A stretch of DNA of 64,000 nt from positions 62,001-126,000 of the forward strand of contig SOEU01000003.1 of assembly GCA_021646415.1 (NCBI GenBank), given 5' to 3'. The notes under the pieces were generated by a model. It ran no database searches. It was given only the letters and a program-made list of their open reading frames with translations, and was not told where the DNA came from. Origin of the DNA: Candidatus Brocadia sp. Its GTDB lineage: Bacteria; Planctomycetota; Brocadiia; Brocadiales; Brocadiaceae. Positions 30,465 through 39,537 of this stretch are shown piece after piece. Position 1 is the stretch's first letter. Each line of letters opens with the position of its first letter. Position numbers and translations under genes: made by a program.

Positions 30465-31916
30465 TTATAAACCACGTTTCTTTGTGTCTGTCAGCCTCTT
30501 CAACTCTGCCATCCATTCCTTAGCAATAACAGTCCAATCGTGGAGTAACTCACTGCGATAACGAGCACCCAGACTTAACCTTTGCCACATATCATCATCG
30601 TTCATAAGAGTAACTACAACCTCGATAAAGCGACGTCCAAATTCAGCAGTATGAGGGTTACCGGGAATAAGGTATCCACTTACTCCGTCATGTACCGTTT
30701 CTGACAAAGCCGCTAGAGTGCTCGTAACAACTGGTGTTCCTGATGCCTGTGCTTCAATGGCGGCAATGCATGAAGTTTCTGGCCAGATACAGGGATAAAC
30801 CATTAGACGAGCGAGGGCCATCTCAGCAGCTAAGCCTGCTTTGGGTAAGCTTCCATGCATGTAAACCCCGGGCTGTTGTGTTTTCCGGCAGATGCATTCG
30901 TCCATGCTATCGCCTGGCAGTTGATATGAATAGATATGCAACTCAGCACCTGGGACTCTCTGCCGGATGTACGGAAACAGTTCCAGCAGAACATCCAAAC
31001 CCCGATCCGGGCGGCTAACATAAATAAGGCGACGGCGACTCCTTTTTTCGGCCGGTCGAAACATGGTTAAATCCACACCATTGCGTGTTATAAAGAAACG
31101 TTCGATAGGAACACCAAAATGACGTGACCATTCATCCCTCTGCCAATGACTAATTGCAAAGATGCAATCCATCGGTATGTGGGCTGGATCTTCGCCTTCC
31201 AGGAAAGGCACATTAACTGCATCGTGTATCCAGAGAATGCGCACCTGTGACTGCATTGCTACCTTGAACGGACGTAAAGAACGCGACGAAATCATCACTG
31301 GCAACGAGTACTGTTTACGGTAGATATGAAAGTCGACGAGATTGCCGTAACGTACACCATCATATTCACCGGGTTGATCACAATTACAAAAAACATGAAC
31401 CCGCTTTCCATTTGCGGCCAAAGAACGAGCTATATAGATAAGGGCACTCTCACTTCCCCCCAGACCCTTTTCTTCTATTGTCCTCCCATGAAACGGGTGA
31501 CCGCCAGTGTAAAATACAATGTCCGCCTTGTCCATCATCGCAAATTGACCCATAGCAGATGATGCTATTCGTATCCCCTCGTAAGCAGGAACGAATTCTA
31601 CATCGCGAGCAATTGCATCACGAAATGCACAATATGCTTCAGAATAGCGTCGTGCTTGCAGGTACAATCTACCCATGTAATAGTGTGGATTAGCGAAAGC
31701 TGGATCAGCATCCATACTCCGATGTAACAACGACAATGCGTTTTCCCGTTGCCCTAGTTGATCAAGGACTACAGCAATGTTAAATAGTACTTGGGGATCT
31801 TCGGGATGAACATTTAGAATCTTTTCAAAAAGTGCAAGGGCATGATGCAACATACCTTGTTTGACAAATTCAATTCCCTGTTGCAGGTATCTTTCAACGG
31901 TCACCTTTTGTTCCAT
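30465..31916 (-). CDS. TPR-GT4 glycosyltransferase
   Basis: A 483-residue protein: residues about 5-115 are TPR units (ALALFEKILNVHPEDPQVLFNIAVVL), and about 125-470 a GT4-type GT-B enzyme (GGHPFHGRTIEEKGLGGSESALIYIARSLAANGKRVHVFC; RLIYVSRPDRGLDVLLELFPYI; CIAAIEAQASGTPVVTS as the donor-binding EX7E-like region). Probably cotranscribed with the GT2-TPR gene 152 bp upstream and the second flagellin. GC content is somewhat higher than in the tandem plus-strand GT2 genes. Acceptor unknown; flagellin is inferred. Confidence 0.83.
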   Translation of the reverse strand: MEQKVTVERYLQQGIEFVKQGMLHHALALFEKILNVHPEDPQVLFNIAVVLDQLGQRENALSLLHRSMDADPAFANPHYYMGRLYLQARRYSEAYCAFRDAIARDVEFVPAYEGIRIASSAMGQFAMMDKADIVFYTGGHPFHGRTIEEKGLGGSESALIYIARSLAANGKRVHVFCNCDQPGEYDGVRYGNLVDFHIYRKQYSLPVMISSRSLRPFKVAMQSQVRILWIHDAVNVPFLEGEDPAHIPMDCIFAISHWQRDEWSRHFGVPIERFFITRNGVDLTMFRPAEKRSRRRLIYVSRPDRGLDVLLELFPYIRQRVPGAELHIYSYQLPGDSMDECICRKTQQPGVYMHGSLPKAGLAAEMALARLMVYPCIWPETSCIAAIEAQASGTPVVTSTLAALSETVHDGVSGYLIPGNPHTAEFGRRFIEVVVTLMNDDDMWQRLSLGARYRSELLHDWTVIAKEWMAELKRLTDTKKRGL

Positions 31917-32068
31917 AACTATTTAAGTTTTTATAAAACAATTTTAACATTTTCTGCAAATAAATTAGTATCGCTCCTTGTGTAACGCGAACTTCAGCTC
32001 ATAGGATAGCACCATAAATGCACTCTATATGATCTGAATCGATCGAATTGTGAATCATAAATTTATTG

Positions 32069-33271
32069 CTATTCATTCGGATGGCACATTGCAAGACCTT
32101 GACGGGCATTTTCCAGTAATGGATTCAGAGACAGGGCGCGTTTGAACATCTCGCTGGCACCTGCCAGATCCCCACGCATGAAACGGCAGTTCCCGAGCAA
32201 AAGAAAAGGCATTGCAACTGAAGGATCAAGATTTATAGAGCAGACAAAGTCATGTTCCGCATTTAAGAAATCACCTGCCGCACACCTGCAGCTACCTAAT
32301 TCCAAATAGATCTGAGCAAGGTTTAATTCTACATTTGAAAACATACCTGCCTTCCCTTTGGCTATACATAATGCTTTCTCGAGATGAAAGATTGCCTTTT
32401 TAAATTGCTCTTTTCCAACAGCAAGTGTCGCACGTATATAATCGGGTAGTGGGTTTACAGGATCAAATGCGGCAACCATCTGAGCATGACGTTCAGAACT
32501 TATACCGTCTCCGGATTCTAAATATATTTTGGCAAGATTCAGGTGTGCCTGGCCCAAAAGTTCGCGCTTGATACGGCCATCATCCCAGGCAAGTGCCAAA
32601 TGAAATGAACGAATCGCCGCATCCCGTTGCCCAAGCTCCCGGTAAGTCATCCCCAAATTAAAGTACAAAAACGGATCATCCTGAACCCTATCCAATTCTG
32701 TTAATAAATAACGGAGGTTTCGTTCTGCCCTGCGATATTTTTTTTCTTCACTTGCAGCATATGCCCAATGATGAATCACAATGTCTGTACATAACACCTT
32801 GCCACCTTGCCTCTCGATGGCAGGAAGGATCTGCTCATGTATTTTACCCTCAAACCGTATAGCAGGATGACGACGAAAGAGACGACAGTATTCGCTATAA
32901 AGGGCAGTGGCAACGTTGCCAGCTTGCTGGGGAATACACTGACGAACGGTGACAGCCGTAATATCTTTACGTATAATTACCTGCCGAATCTTAGCAGCAT
33001 TTACTGCATCAATGGTTTCATCTGCATCAATATAAAGGATCCAATCGCCTTTGGCATGGCACAGCGATTCATTGCGGGCTGCTGAAAAATCATCTATCCA
33101 GGCATAGTGATACACCAGTGCGCCATGGTTACGGGCAATCTCCACGGTACCATCATTCGAGCCGGTATCCACAACGATAATTTCATCCACAAATGAACGG
33201 ATACTTTCAAGACAACGGGATAGAAGCGTTGCTTCATTTTTGACAATAAGGCAGGCAGAAAGTTGGGTCAT
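32069..33271 (-). CDS. GT2 glycosyltransferase with TPR domain, fourth copy
   Basis: A 400-residue relative of the three tandem genes at 20.6-25.8 kb: GT2 head at about residues 4-215 (LSACLIVKNEATLLSRCL; IIVVDTGSNDGTVEIA; WILYIDADETID as the DxD site) and TPR units to the end (MPFLLLGNCRFMRGDLAGASEMF). It lies downstream of flagellin copy 2 in the same direction, mirroring the GT2-TPR/flagellin pairing on the plus strand. A 476-bp gap with two inverted repeats separates it from the flagellin, so it probably has its own promoter. Confidence 0.83.
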   Translation of the reverse strand: MTQLSACLIVKNEATLLSRCLESIRSFVDEIIVVDTGSNDGTVEIARNHGALVYHYAWIDDFSAARNESLCHAKGDWILYIDADETIDAVNAAKIRQVIIRKDITAVTVRQCIPQQAGNVATALYSEYCRLFRRHPAIRFEGKIHEQILPAIERQGGKVLCTDIVIHHWAYAASEEKKYRRAERNLRYLLTELDRVQDDPFLYFNLGMTYRELGQRDAAIRSFHLALAWDDGRIKRELLGQAHLNLAKIYLESGDGISSERHAQMVAAFDPVNPLPDYIRATLAVGKEQFKKAIFHLEKALCIAKGKAGMFSNVELNLAQIYLELGSCRCAAGDFLNAEHDFVCSINLDPSVAMPFLLLGNCRFMRGDLAGASEMFKRALSLNPLLENARQGLAMCHPNE

Positions 33272-33505
33272 GCAATTATCCGTTTTGTAACAGTTCAGCC
33301 CCGGCCAGGAAAATTCATAGTAATAAGTTCGTACAACCAGAAATTTTCATATTATAGTGAACGGCTTAAATTAGGTTGGGTTTTAAAAGACAAAAACCCA
33401 ACGACTTGCTTGTCACTCCGAACGAATATGAGGAATTTTGACATCGTAAGATTTCTTTTTGCAATGATAACTGGCAAGGATGCCTGTCCCACGAGAACAG
33501 CTTGG

Positions 33506-33568
33506 GTAGGGTGCGTCCTGCGCACCAAAACAATCCAACGTATGGATGGTGCGCAGGACGCACCCTAC
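33506..33568. repeat. Perfect 22-bp inverted repeat
   Basis: The arms 33506-33527 and 33547-33568 are exact reverse complements (left arm begins GTAGGGTGCGTCCTGCGCAC), with a 19-bp spacer. There is no open frame inside. It looks like a dispersed, mobile-like hairpin (REP- or MITE-type) and lies in the 476-bp gap 33272-33747, in which I see no gene. Confidence 0.75.
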
Positions 33569-33655
33569 TATGGCTTTTCATCTGTAGAGCAACGTGCCTC
33601 GTCGCTCTACAGTCGTTGCTTTGAAATTTCTTAGCATTAAATCAAGCCTTCGGCT

Positions 33656-33703
33656 TCCCCCCTCAATCCCCCCGTAAACGGGGGGATTGAGGGGGATTTT
33701 TTT
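33656..33703. repeat. Strong C-rich/G-rich hairpin with T-run
   Basis: The arms 33656-33673 and 33680-33696 pair almost perfectly (CCCTCAATCCCCCC with GGGGGGATTGAGGG), followed by seven T on the plus strand. As a terminator it would act on plus-strand transcripts, but both flanking genes are on the minus strand. Related hairpins at 58255-58279 and 23990-24010 suggest a dispersed element. Confidence 0.6.
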
Positions 33704-33747
33704 CCTTATTAATTATTGTCGCTGGTTATAGTAGACAGCTACACTAT

Positions 33748-34674
33748 TTATTTAAACAGACTCAGTATTGCCTGAGGTCCTGTATTTGCCTGTGCAAGCA
33801 TTGCACTAGCCGTCTGTTGCAATATCTGCAACTTCGTTGCCTCTAACTGCTCATATGCCATATCTGCATCCTCAATTCGGCTCCTTGCCGCTTCAGTATT
33901 CGTCTTCGCCACAGTCAGGCTTGTTTCCTGATAGGTAAGTCGGTTCACTACAGACCCAATATAGCTCAGTGCCTCTGATACATCAGCAACAGCGTAATCT
34001 ATCCTTCCCATCAATGCCTGTGCAGATGCTGATGAACCTAATAATGAACCTGCAAGAGTATTACCACTGAGACGCGTTCCTCCACTAGCATCAAGCCTTA
34101 ACTGAGTAGCCTTAAACCCCGTATTACCACTTTCCAAGCTGACATTACCGGTCTTCAGCAAGTTAAACTGCAGTAAATCGTTGGTAGTACTGTTTCCCGC
34201 ACCAATCTGAAATCTGAACAGTACATTACCAGCAGTGGCATTACTTGAACCGGTACCGCTGAATATTGCTTTGGAGTTCCATGTAGCCTGTGTGACTTCA
34301 AGACTAACTTGTGTTGCCAATGCAGCAAGTTCTGCTTTAATAGCCGTACGCTCCGACGTACCAAGCGAGTCATCAGCTGCCTGGGTCGCCTTTGTCTTCA
34401 TCTGCGTCAAGATGTCAACTATATTGTTCAAATGGCCTTCTGCAACTGATAACAGGTTTTTGGCTGATCCAATGTTGTTTAACGCCTGGCCGAGACCTTG
34501 TGCACGGACATTAAACTTTTTTGCAATAGAGTAACCAGCTGCATCATCAGCCGCGGTATTAATCCTTCTACCTGTAGCCAAACGTAATTGGGCAACGGAC
34601 ATTCGATTCGTAATATCATTCAACGACTTCAGGGCGTTCAAAGCGCCAATATTGGTATTTATTCTTGTACTCAT
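33748..34674 (-). CDS. fliC: Flagellin, copy 2
   Basis: A 308-residue flagellin, about 90% identical to copy 1 over its whole length and of equal length, with differences concentrated in the first 65 residues and scattered near the C-terminus. The central stretch (GNVSLESGNTGFKATQLRLD and after) is unchanged. AAGGAGG is 7 bp upstream of the ATG. The rest of the upstream region has been taken over by an insertion sequence whose end lies 31 bp before the ATG, and no sigma-28 box is visible there or on the far side. Its expression is therefore in doubt unless the element supplies a promoter. Confidence 0.95.
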   Translation of the reverse strand: MSTRINTNIGALNALKSLNDITNRMSVAQLRLATGRRINTAADDAAGYSIAKKFNVRAQGLGQALNNIGSAKNLLSVAEGHLNNIVDILTQMKTKATQAADDSLGTSERTAIKAELAALATQVSLEVTQATWNSKAIFSGTGSSNATAGNVLFRFQIGAGNSTTNDLLQFNLLKTGNVSLESGNTGFKATQLRLDASGGTRLSGNTLAGSLLGSSASAQALMGRIDYAVADVSEALSYIGSVVNRLTYQETSLTVAKTNTEAARSRIEDADMAYEQLEATKLQILQQTASAMLAQANTGPQAILSLFK

Positions 34675-34923
34675 ACTTAAACCTCCTTGCCAACAATTTA
34701 TTTAACAGGGATTATCACGGGAACTAAAAAATACTAAATACGTGACGTTTTATGAACTGCCACAATAAGTATAACTATTTGAATTCAAAGGAATAATGGC
34801 AAGCAAACGATTTTGCCCACAACGAGACAATAGTATTTATTGTTATCAATATATGAAATAAGCAAAAATGATAAAAATACATCTATATCCTAAAAAACAC
34901 CTGTAAATTCAACGTTATTTATA

Positions 34924-34952
34924 TTGACAAGCCAATTATAACAATATACATT
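34924..34952 (+). promoter_or_regulatory. Predicted sigma-70 promoter of the transposase
   Basis: TTGACA (34924-34929) is an exact -35 box; after 17 bp comes TACATT (34947-34952), matching four of six -10 bases. It lies inside the element, 82 bp before the transposase ATG, reading away from the flagellin. Confidence 0.6.
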
Positions 34953-35033
34953 ATTGCTATAGTTTACCTAATTAATACTATTAAGAGGGCGCGCACTATA
35001 TCAAAAGACTTCTTTCTCCATCCATCCGATCCG

Positions 35034-36716
35034 ATGCAAAAACGATACGAAGCACTGAGGACTTCCTTCGTAGACGAATTGGGCGCGAAAGAAGTTGCTC
35101 AGAGGTTCGGTTGCTCTGTTCATACCATCAATGCATTACGAAGAGATTTTCTATCCGGTTCTTTACCACCGTTTTTTCTCCCCCTTATGAAAGGGCCAAA
35201 ACAACCACGACCTGCTACCCTCAAATGCAAGGGACGAATCATTGAGTTGAGAAAACAAAACTACTCTATCGATGAGATCGAAGAAGTCCTCTTGCGTGAA
35301 GGTGTTACCATTACTTCCAAAACCATACATCAGGTACTTCAGGCAGAAGGCTTTGCAAAACTCTTTCGCAGAACACATGCAGAAAGACGGGCTGCTTTGC
35401 AAAGGGCTAAGGAGCCATCAGAGATAGCCAATGTAAAGGACTTTGCTGCCCATAGTCTTGTAAGGACCTCCTATGGAGGCATCTTTCTCTTTATCCCGTT
35501 AATCTTAGAGATGAAACTCGATTCTATCTTTCGCGAAACGGGTTTTTATGGTTCTGGGCAGATACCCAGGATCAACTATCTCATGAGCTTTGTTGCCTTA
35601 AAACTTATCGGAAAAGAGAGACTCTCTCATGTGGCAGACCTTAACTTTGATTACGGCCTGGGTACCTTTGCAGGACTCAATATCCTGCCTAAAGTTGCAG
35701 CTATAACCCAGTACTCATATCGCAATCCCCATCAGTTTGTGGTCACACTCCTCAAAAAATGGAATACCGTGCTCAAGGGCAAGGGCTATATCGAGGGCAG
35801 GCACATTAATCTGGACTTCCACGCGATTCCTCACTGGGGAGAAGAAAGCCAGTTGGAAAATCACTGGGTACCTACTCGTGGGAAAGCCATGAAAAGCGTG
35901 CTGTGTTTCTTTGCCCAAGACCTTGACACGACTTATCTTTGTTACTCGAATGGCCAACTCTCAAGGGAAGAAGCGCCTGATGAAATTCTTAACTTTGTCT
36001 CATTTTATCATAAAAGCCACGGCACATTCCCTGGATGTCTGGTATTTGATTCAAAGTTGACAACCTATAAAAACCTCGATGTACTCGACAAAGACTTTCG
36101 CATCAAGTTTATAACTCTCAAGAGGCGTGGCAAGAACGTACTTCAAGACATCGGCACTGACAAGGAATGGAAACACATCAAACTTACCATTCCCTCTCGT
36201 AAATACCAGCTCTTAAAAATCCATGAAACGCCTATTGTCATGAAAGACTATGGAGGCAACCTTCGGCAAATTATCGTTACTGGCACAGGCCGGGAACTCC
36301 CCATGCTCATCATCACGAATGATTTTGAAACAAGCGCAAAAGAGATCATTGAAACCTATGCCCTTCGCTGGCTCATTGAAAACAATATCCAGGAAAACAT
36401 TGATTTCTTTAGCCTCAATGCCCTTTCTTCTCCAGTAATCGTAAAGGTTGATTTTGATATTGCAATGACCTTGATTGCCAATACCCTTTATAAGGCACTA
36501 TCTGGCAAGTTTAAATTATTTGAAAGAGCAAAACCAAAGACTACCTATAGAAGCTTCATTGAGGGTGATGCAAAAATTACTATTGCTCCTGATACCGTTC
36601 AAGTAAAATTCGGTAAAAAATCTTTTAACCCAATGATTATGGACTTTGTTAACTCATTACCGAAGATTAAAGTCCCTTGGATGAACAACAGGACTATTGA
36701 ATATGCATTTGAATAA
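35034..36716 (+). CDS. DDE transposase, IS4-like
   Basis: A 560-residue transposase. Residues about 1-40 form a helix-turn-helix (ELGAKEVAQRFGCSVHTINALRR), a second DNA-binding helix pair follows at about 66-110, and the RNaseH-like catalytic core runs from about 255 to 500. Candidate acidic residues are D261 (INLDFHAIPHW), the Asp in LVFDSKLTTYKNL, and the Glu in YALRWLIENNIQENIDFF, which resembles the Y-R-E signature of IS4-type enzymes. In-frame codons upstream of the ATG (to 34983: KDFFLHPSDP) look like coding sequence and resemble the start of relatives, so translation may begin earlier at a non-ATG codon. No frameshift is seen. Confidence 0.88.
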   Translation: MQKRYEALRTSFVDELGAKEVAQRFGCSVHTINALRRDFLSGSLPPFFLPLMKGPKQPRPATLKCKGRIIELRKQNYSIDEIEEVLLREGVTITSKTIHQVLQAEGFAKLFRRTHAERRAALQRAKEPSEIANVKDFAAHSLVRTSYGGIFLFIPLILEMKLDSIFRETGFYGSGQIPRINYLMSFVALKLIGKERLSHVADLNFDYGLGTFAGLNILPKVAAITQYSYRNPHQFVVTLLKKWNTVLKGKGYIEGRHINLDFHAIPHWGEESQLENHWVPTRGKAMKSVLCFFAQDLDTTYLCYSNGQLSREEAPDEILNFVSFYHKSHGTFPGCLVFDSKLTTYKNLDVLDKDFRIKFITLKRRGKNVLQDIGTDKEWKHIKLTIPSRKYQLLKIHETPIVMKDYGGNLRQIIVTGTGRELPMLIITNDFETSAKEIIETYALRWLIENNIQENIDFFSLNALSSPVIVKVDFDIAMTLIANTLYKALSGKFKLFERAKPKTTYRSFIEGDAKITIAPDTVQVKFGKKSFNPMIMDFVNSLPKIKVPWMNNRTIEYAFE

Positions 36717-36793
36717 ATTTAGTATTTTTTAGTTCCCGTGATAATCCCTGTTTAAAATTCTTTTTGCCCAATTAACAGGCGGTACCCATCCAA

Positions 36794-38615
36794 TCAAATC
36801 AATTTCTTTGATATTCGCTTCAGCGGTGTAGGGTCGCCCAATTTACCGTTTACCATTACACACCATTGTTTTCCATATATGATGTCCACTTTTTTACAAA
36901 GACTTGATAATATCGATTCTTCATGTGCACCTTTCGAAACTTTTCTTGAAAATTCCCTACGCTCTATCTCGAAAGAATTTTTTAATTCTGGGAATATAAA
37001 GCTTATTGCTGATGATTGACTTATATTTTCTAGTTTTTTAAAGTACTGTTCTGCTGATTCTATGATTTCTTTAATAAGATTAGAGGGAGTATTGATCTTT
37101 TTCCAATTATTAAGACATTTCCCCGGATAATTGATTGCTTGTGTTATCATTTCATCTTTGAATTCGTTTTTTAATTCAGCACTGATGTTCTGTAAATAAG
37201 GCTCTAGCATAATAATAAATCTGGATATATCTTCGCCCGAAAAGAGATTTCGAATAGATTCTAGAAGGAGCAAATGCAACTGTATTACTTGTGCTTTTTT
37301 TAAAGTGTTTTCATCAAAAGAGGATATTTTAATTTTTTGAAAAAGGAGAAAGCCAAACAACCTTTTTTTTATTATCAAAAGAAATCATCAAATCGGTTAT
37401 GAAACTACCTATATCAGATTCTTTTATCTTAGATAAAAGGTACTCAAATTTGTTATTTTTGATTTGCCAAGATAAACCTTCGAAATTTGCCGCTAACAGT
37501 TTGATTAAAATGTTATAAAATGACTCTTTATCTGCATTGAATAAATCAACTAAATAATGTTCAATATCTTCCCATATCCCAGTATTGCCATGTGATACAG
37601 GTTGTATTTTAACAATTAAATTATTTGCATCATTTACATAGTCAGGTTTATTCTTTATTTCACTGCTTGACATAAATATTGAATGCGTAACATAGTACTT
37701 TGCAAGATCTGGTATTCTATTAGAAACATTTTTATTCAACCACTGAAGAGAATATTTTAGAAAATTTTCATCTTTTAAGTTACTAAGTAGACATTTATGC
37801 AAAACACTGAAAGCTTCTGTTTTTTCTTCTTGAGAACCTTCCATCATGAGTGTTAGCTTTGTATTTAATTGTTCAATAGAAACTAACTTTCTGAAAAATG
37901 GTATTAGCCAAGACCTGTGGTAACAAATTCTCATTTCTTTATGTGAGTTATTTACAAGCTTGTTATCCCATTTTTCTAATGTTTCTTTTTGAACACGATC
38001 TGTTTCTGAAGCGGCTCTAAGTGAGCCAAGAATTATTGCTGAAAGATGAAGCCTGTTTTCGTCTAATTCGTCGGAAATATACTTCTCGAATACTTTTAAT
38101 CCAGAAACAGAAAAATTAAAAGCGTAGTTCTCAACTGCTTGATAAACCCCGTTACTTGCAAAACCTCTTCCTACTTTTTTTACAAAAGAATAAAACCAAT
38201 AAGATGCAAAATCTGGAGACAGTTCTATTTCAGACAGAAAGACTGGAAGAGAATGTATTACACTAAATATATTGATACTTTTATTATCAATTAGAAGTCG
38301 TAGCAATTCCTTTGCGCTAGGTTGAGGCAATAACTTATAAGCCTCCACCCACAAAAATCCTGTTAGCAGGTATGCCTTTGGTTTAAATTTAAGGTAGTGT
38401 TGAATATCTGATAGTTTTTTATAAAATTCTGAATTTAAATACTTTCCATCTGGAAACACTATATGCAACATCTCAATTGCTTTGCTTCTATCCTCAAATA
38501 AAAAGTTTATTTCCTTCTCAACTTCAGAATAAGTTTGGTCGATATTTATCATGAGTTCTTTGTCGCGTGGTCCTTGTGCAATTATTTCAGCAATTTCAAA
38601 GAGATATTTAGTCAC
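36794..38615 (-). pseudogene. Unknown helical protein in the R-M operon, frameshifted
   Basis: Two overlapping frames form one gene: 428 residues from a GTG at 38615 that end at 37329, then a frame that continues to 36794. Removing one A from the A8 run (minus strand, about 37364-37371) joins SFDNKK to RLFGFLLFQK without a break, giving about 600 residues. A second shift is possible near 36837: the alternative frame reads GRPYTAEANIKEIDLIGWVPPVNWAKR past the annotated stop. The protein is mostly helical with no motif I recognise. Its GTG overlaps the TGA of the restriction gene (GTGA), so the two were translationally coupled and it may be an accessory component of that system. Confidence 0.6.
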
Positions 38616-39537
38616 GTTCTAATCCTCTTAAAATGCACAATATTGTTCGGCTCATCCTCAATCCGCACACTGCTTCCCCATGCAATCTCTTCGGCAAATC
38701 TCCTGAATATAGCACGGGAAGGAAAAGCGGTAACGTAGCTAATTTTGTGGCCCAATTTATCTGGTCCTTTCGTAAACTTCTGTAATTGCTCAAGGCGTAT
38801 GGGATTTATAGGACCACTGCTTGTTACTGCTTCAACAATTACAAGATATTTTTCATGTTCAGAAAAAGAATAACGTCTGGCAATGATTCAGCAGTATCAA
38901 TGGGAAGATTCAAACGTCTCATTAATACACGATTTTGATAACCTTTTCTTGGTGCTGTATCTCCAAGATATACTACTTGTGGTTTAATTAAAAAAGCATG
39001 GCCAAATACTTCAATAATAGCCTTTTCAAGAATATTATGCGTGCCAGGACTAAGAGAAAAGATATTCTCGCTGTTTATTTGTACATTAACATCACTAAGT
39101 TGAGATATTATGCGTTTAGGCCTCTCTCTTAATTTTGTTGATTTAATTCGTAACTCGGAAATAAGCTTTTGTTGTTTTTTAGTATTCTTCTCTGAAAATA
39201 AAGATTCAAAATCCGGATGAAGTCTATGGTATGTATTTGGGTCATTAGTACTGAGTTGATGTCTAACCACTAAGCCATAATTCATGAGAGGCGCAAGAGA
39301 GGTCTTTCTGTATGCTTCTCGTGTATTTTCCGCAACTTGTTTTCCCAATTCCTCTCTAGCAAAATTCAGAATGTCATGGATTCTGGCTCCTTCGCTCAAG
39401 CTTTTATGATCCGGTAACAATTCCTTTCTTTCAGTTTTATCAGTCAACGCCATTATACATACAACTGTTTGCTCAGAAACGAATCGTTGGGGAAAATTTA
39501 ATTTTTCAAGAATAGTTTTAATTTCCTGAATTGTCAT
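38612..39537 (-). pseudogene. BsuBI/PstI-type restriction endonuclease, frameshifted
   Basis: The first 232 residues match the BsuBI/PstI endonuclease family: an N-terminal winged-helix-like half, then a C-terminal nuclease half from about residue 165. The frame stops at 38839 just after SLPDVILF. Adding one T to the T5 run (minus strand, 38863-38867) restores PDVILFSEHEKYLVIVEAVTSSGPI, the expected catalytic region, and the frame continues to TGA at 38612 ending IVHFKRIRT. So the nuclease is cut off inside its active site and is probably inactive. It overlaps the methyltransferase stop by 20 bp and the next gene's start by 4 bp. Confidence 0.8.

Larger units (their letters stand above)
34706..36750 (+). 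mobile_element. Insertion sequence with 34-bp terminal inverted repeats
   Basis: The outermost 34 bp at each end (34706-34739 and 36717-36750) are exact reverse complements, starting CAGGGATTATCACGGG. The 5 bp outside each end are both TTTAA (34701-34705 and 36751-36755), consistent with a target duplication. The 2045-bp element holds one transposase gene and about 290 bp of leader. The ends and gene are intact, so it may be active. It separates flagellin copy 2 from the decayed restriction-modification genes. IS4-like by its transposase; I do not assign a named family. Confidence 0.92.

Noticed and set aside
33656-33703. Rho-independent terminator of flagellin 2
   Set aside because: The T-run follows the stem on the plus strand, while flagellin 2 is transcribed from the minus strand; kept as a repeat instead.
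36756-36793. Flagellar promoter on the far side of the insertion sequence
   Set aside because: No TAAA-N15-GCCGATAA or close variant occurs in the minus orientation between the element and the neighbouring gene.
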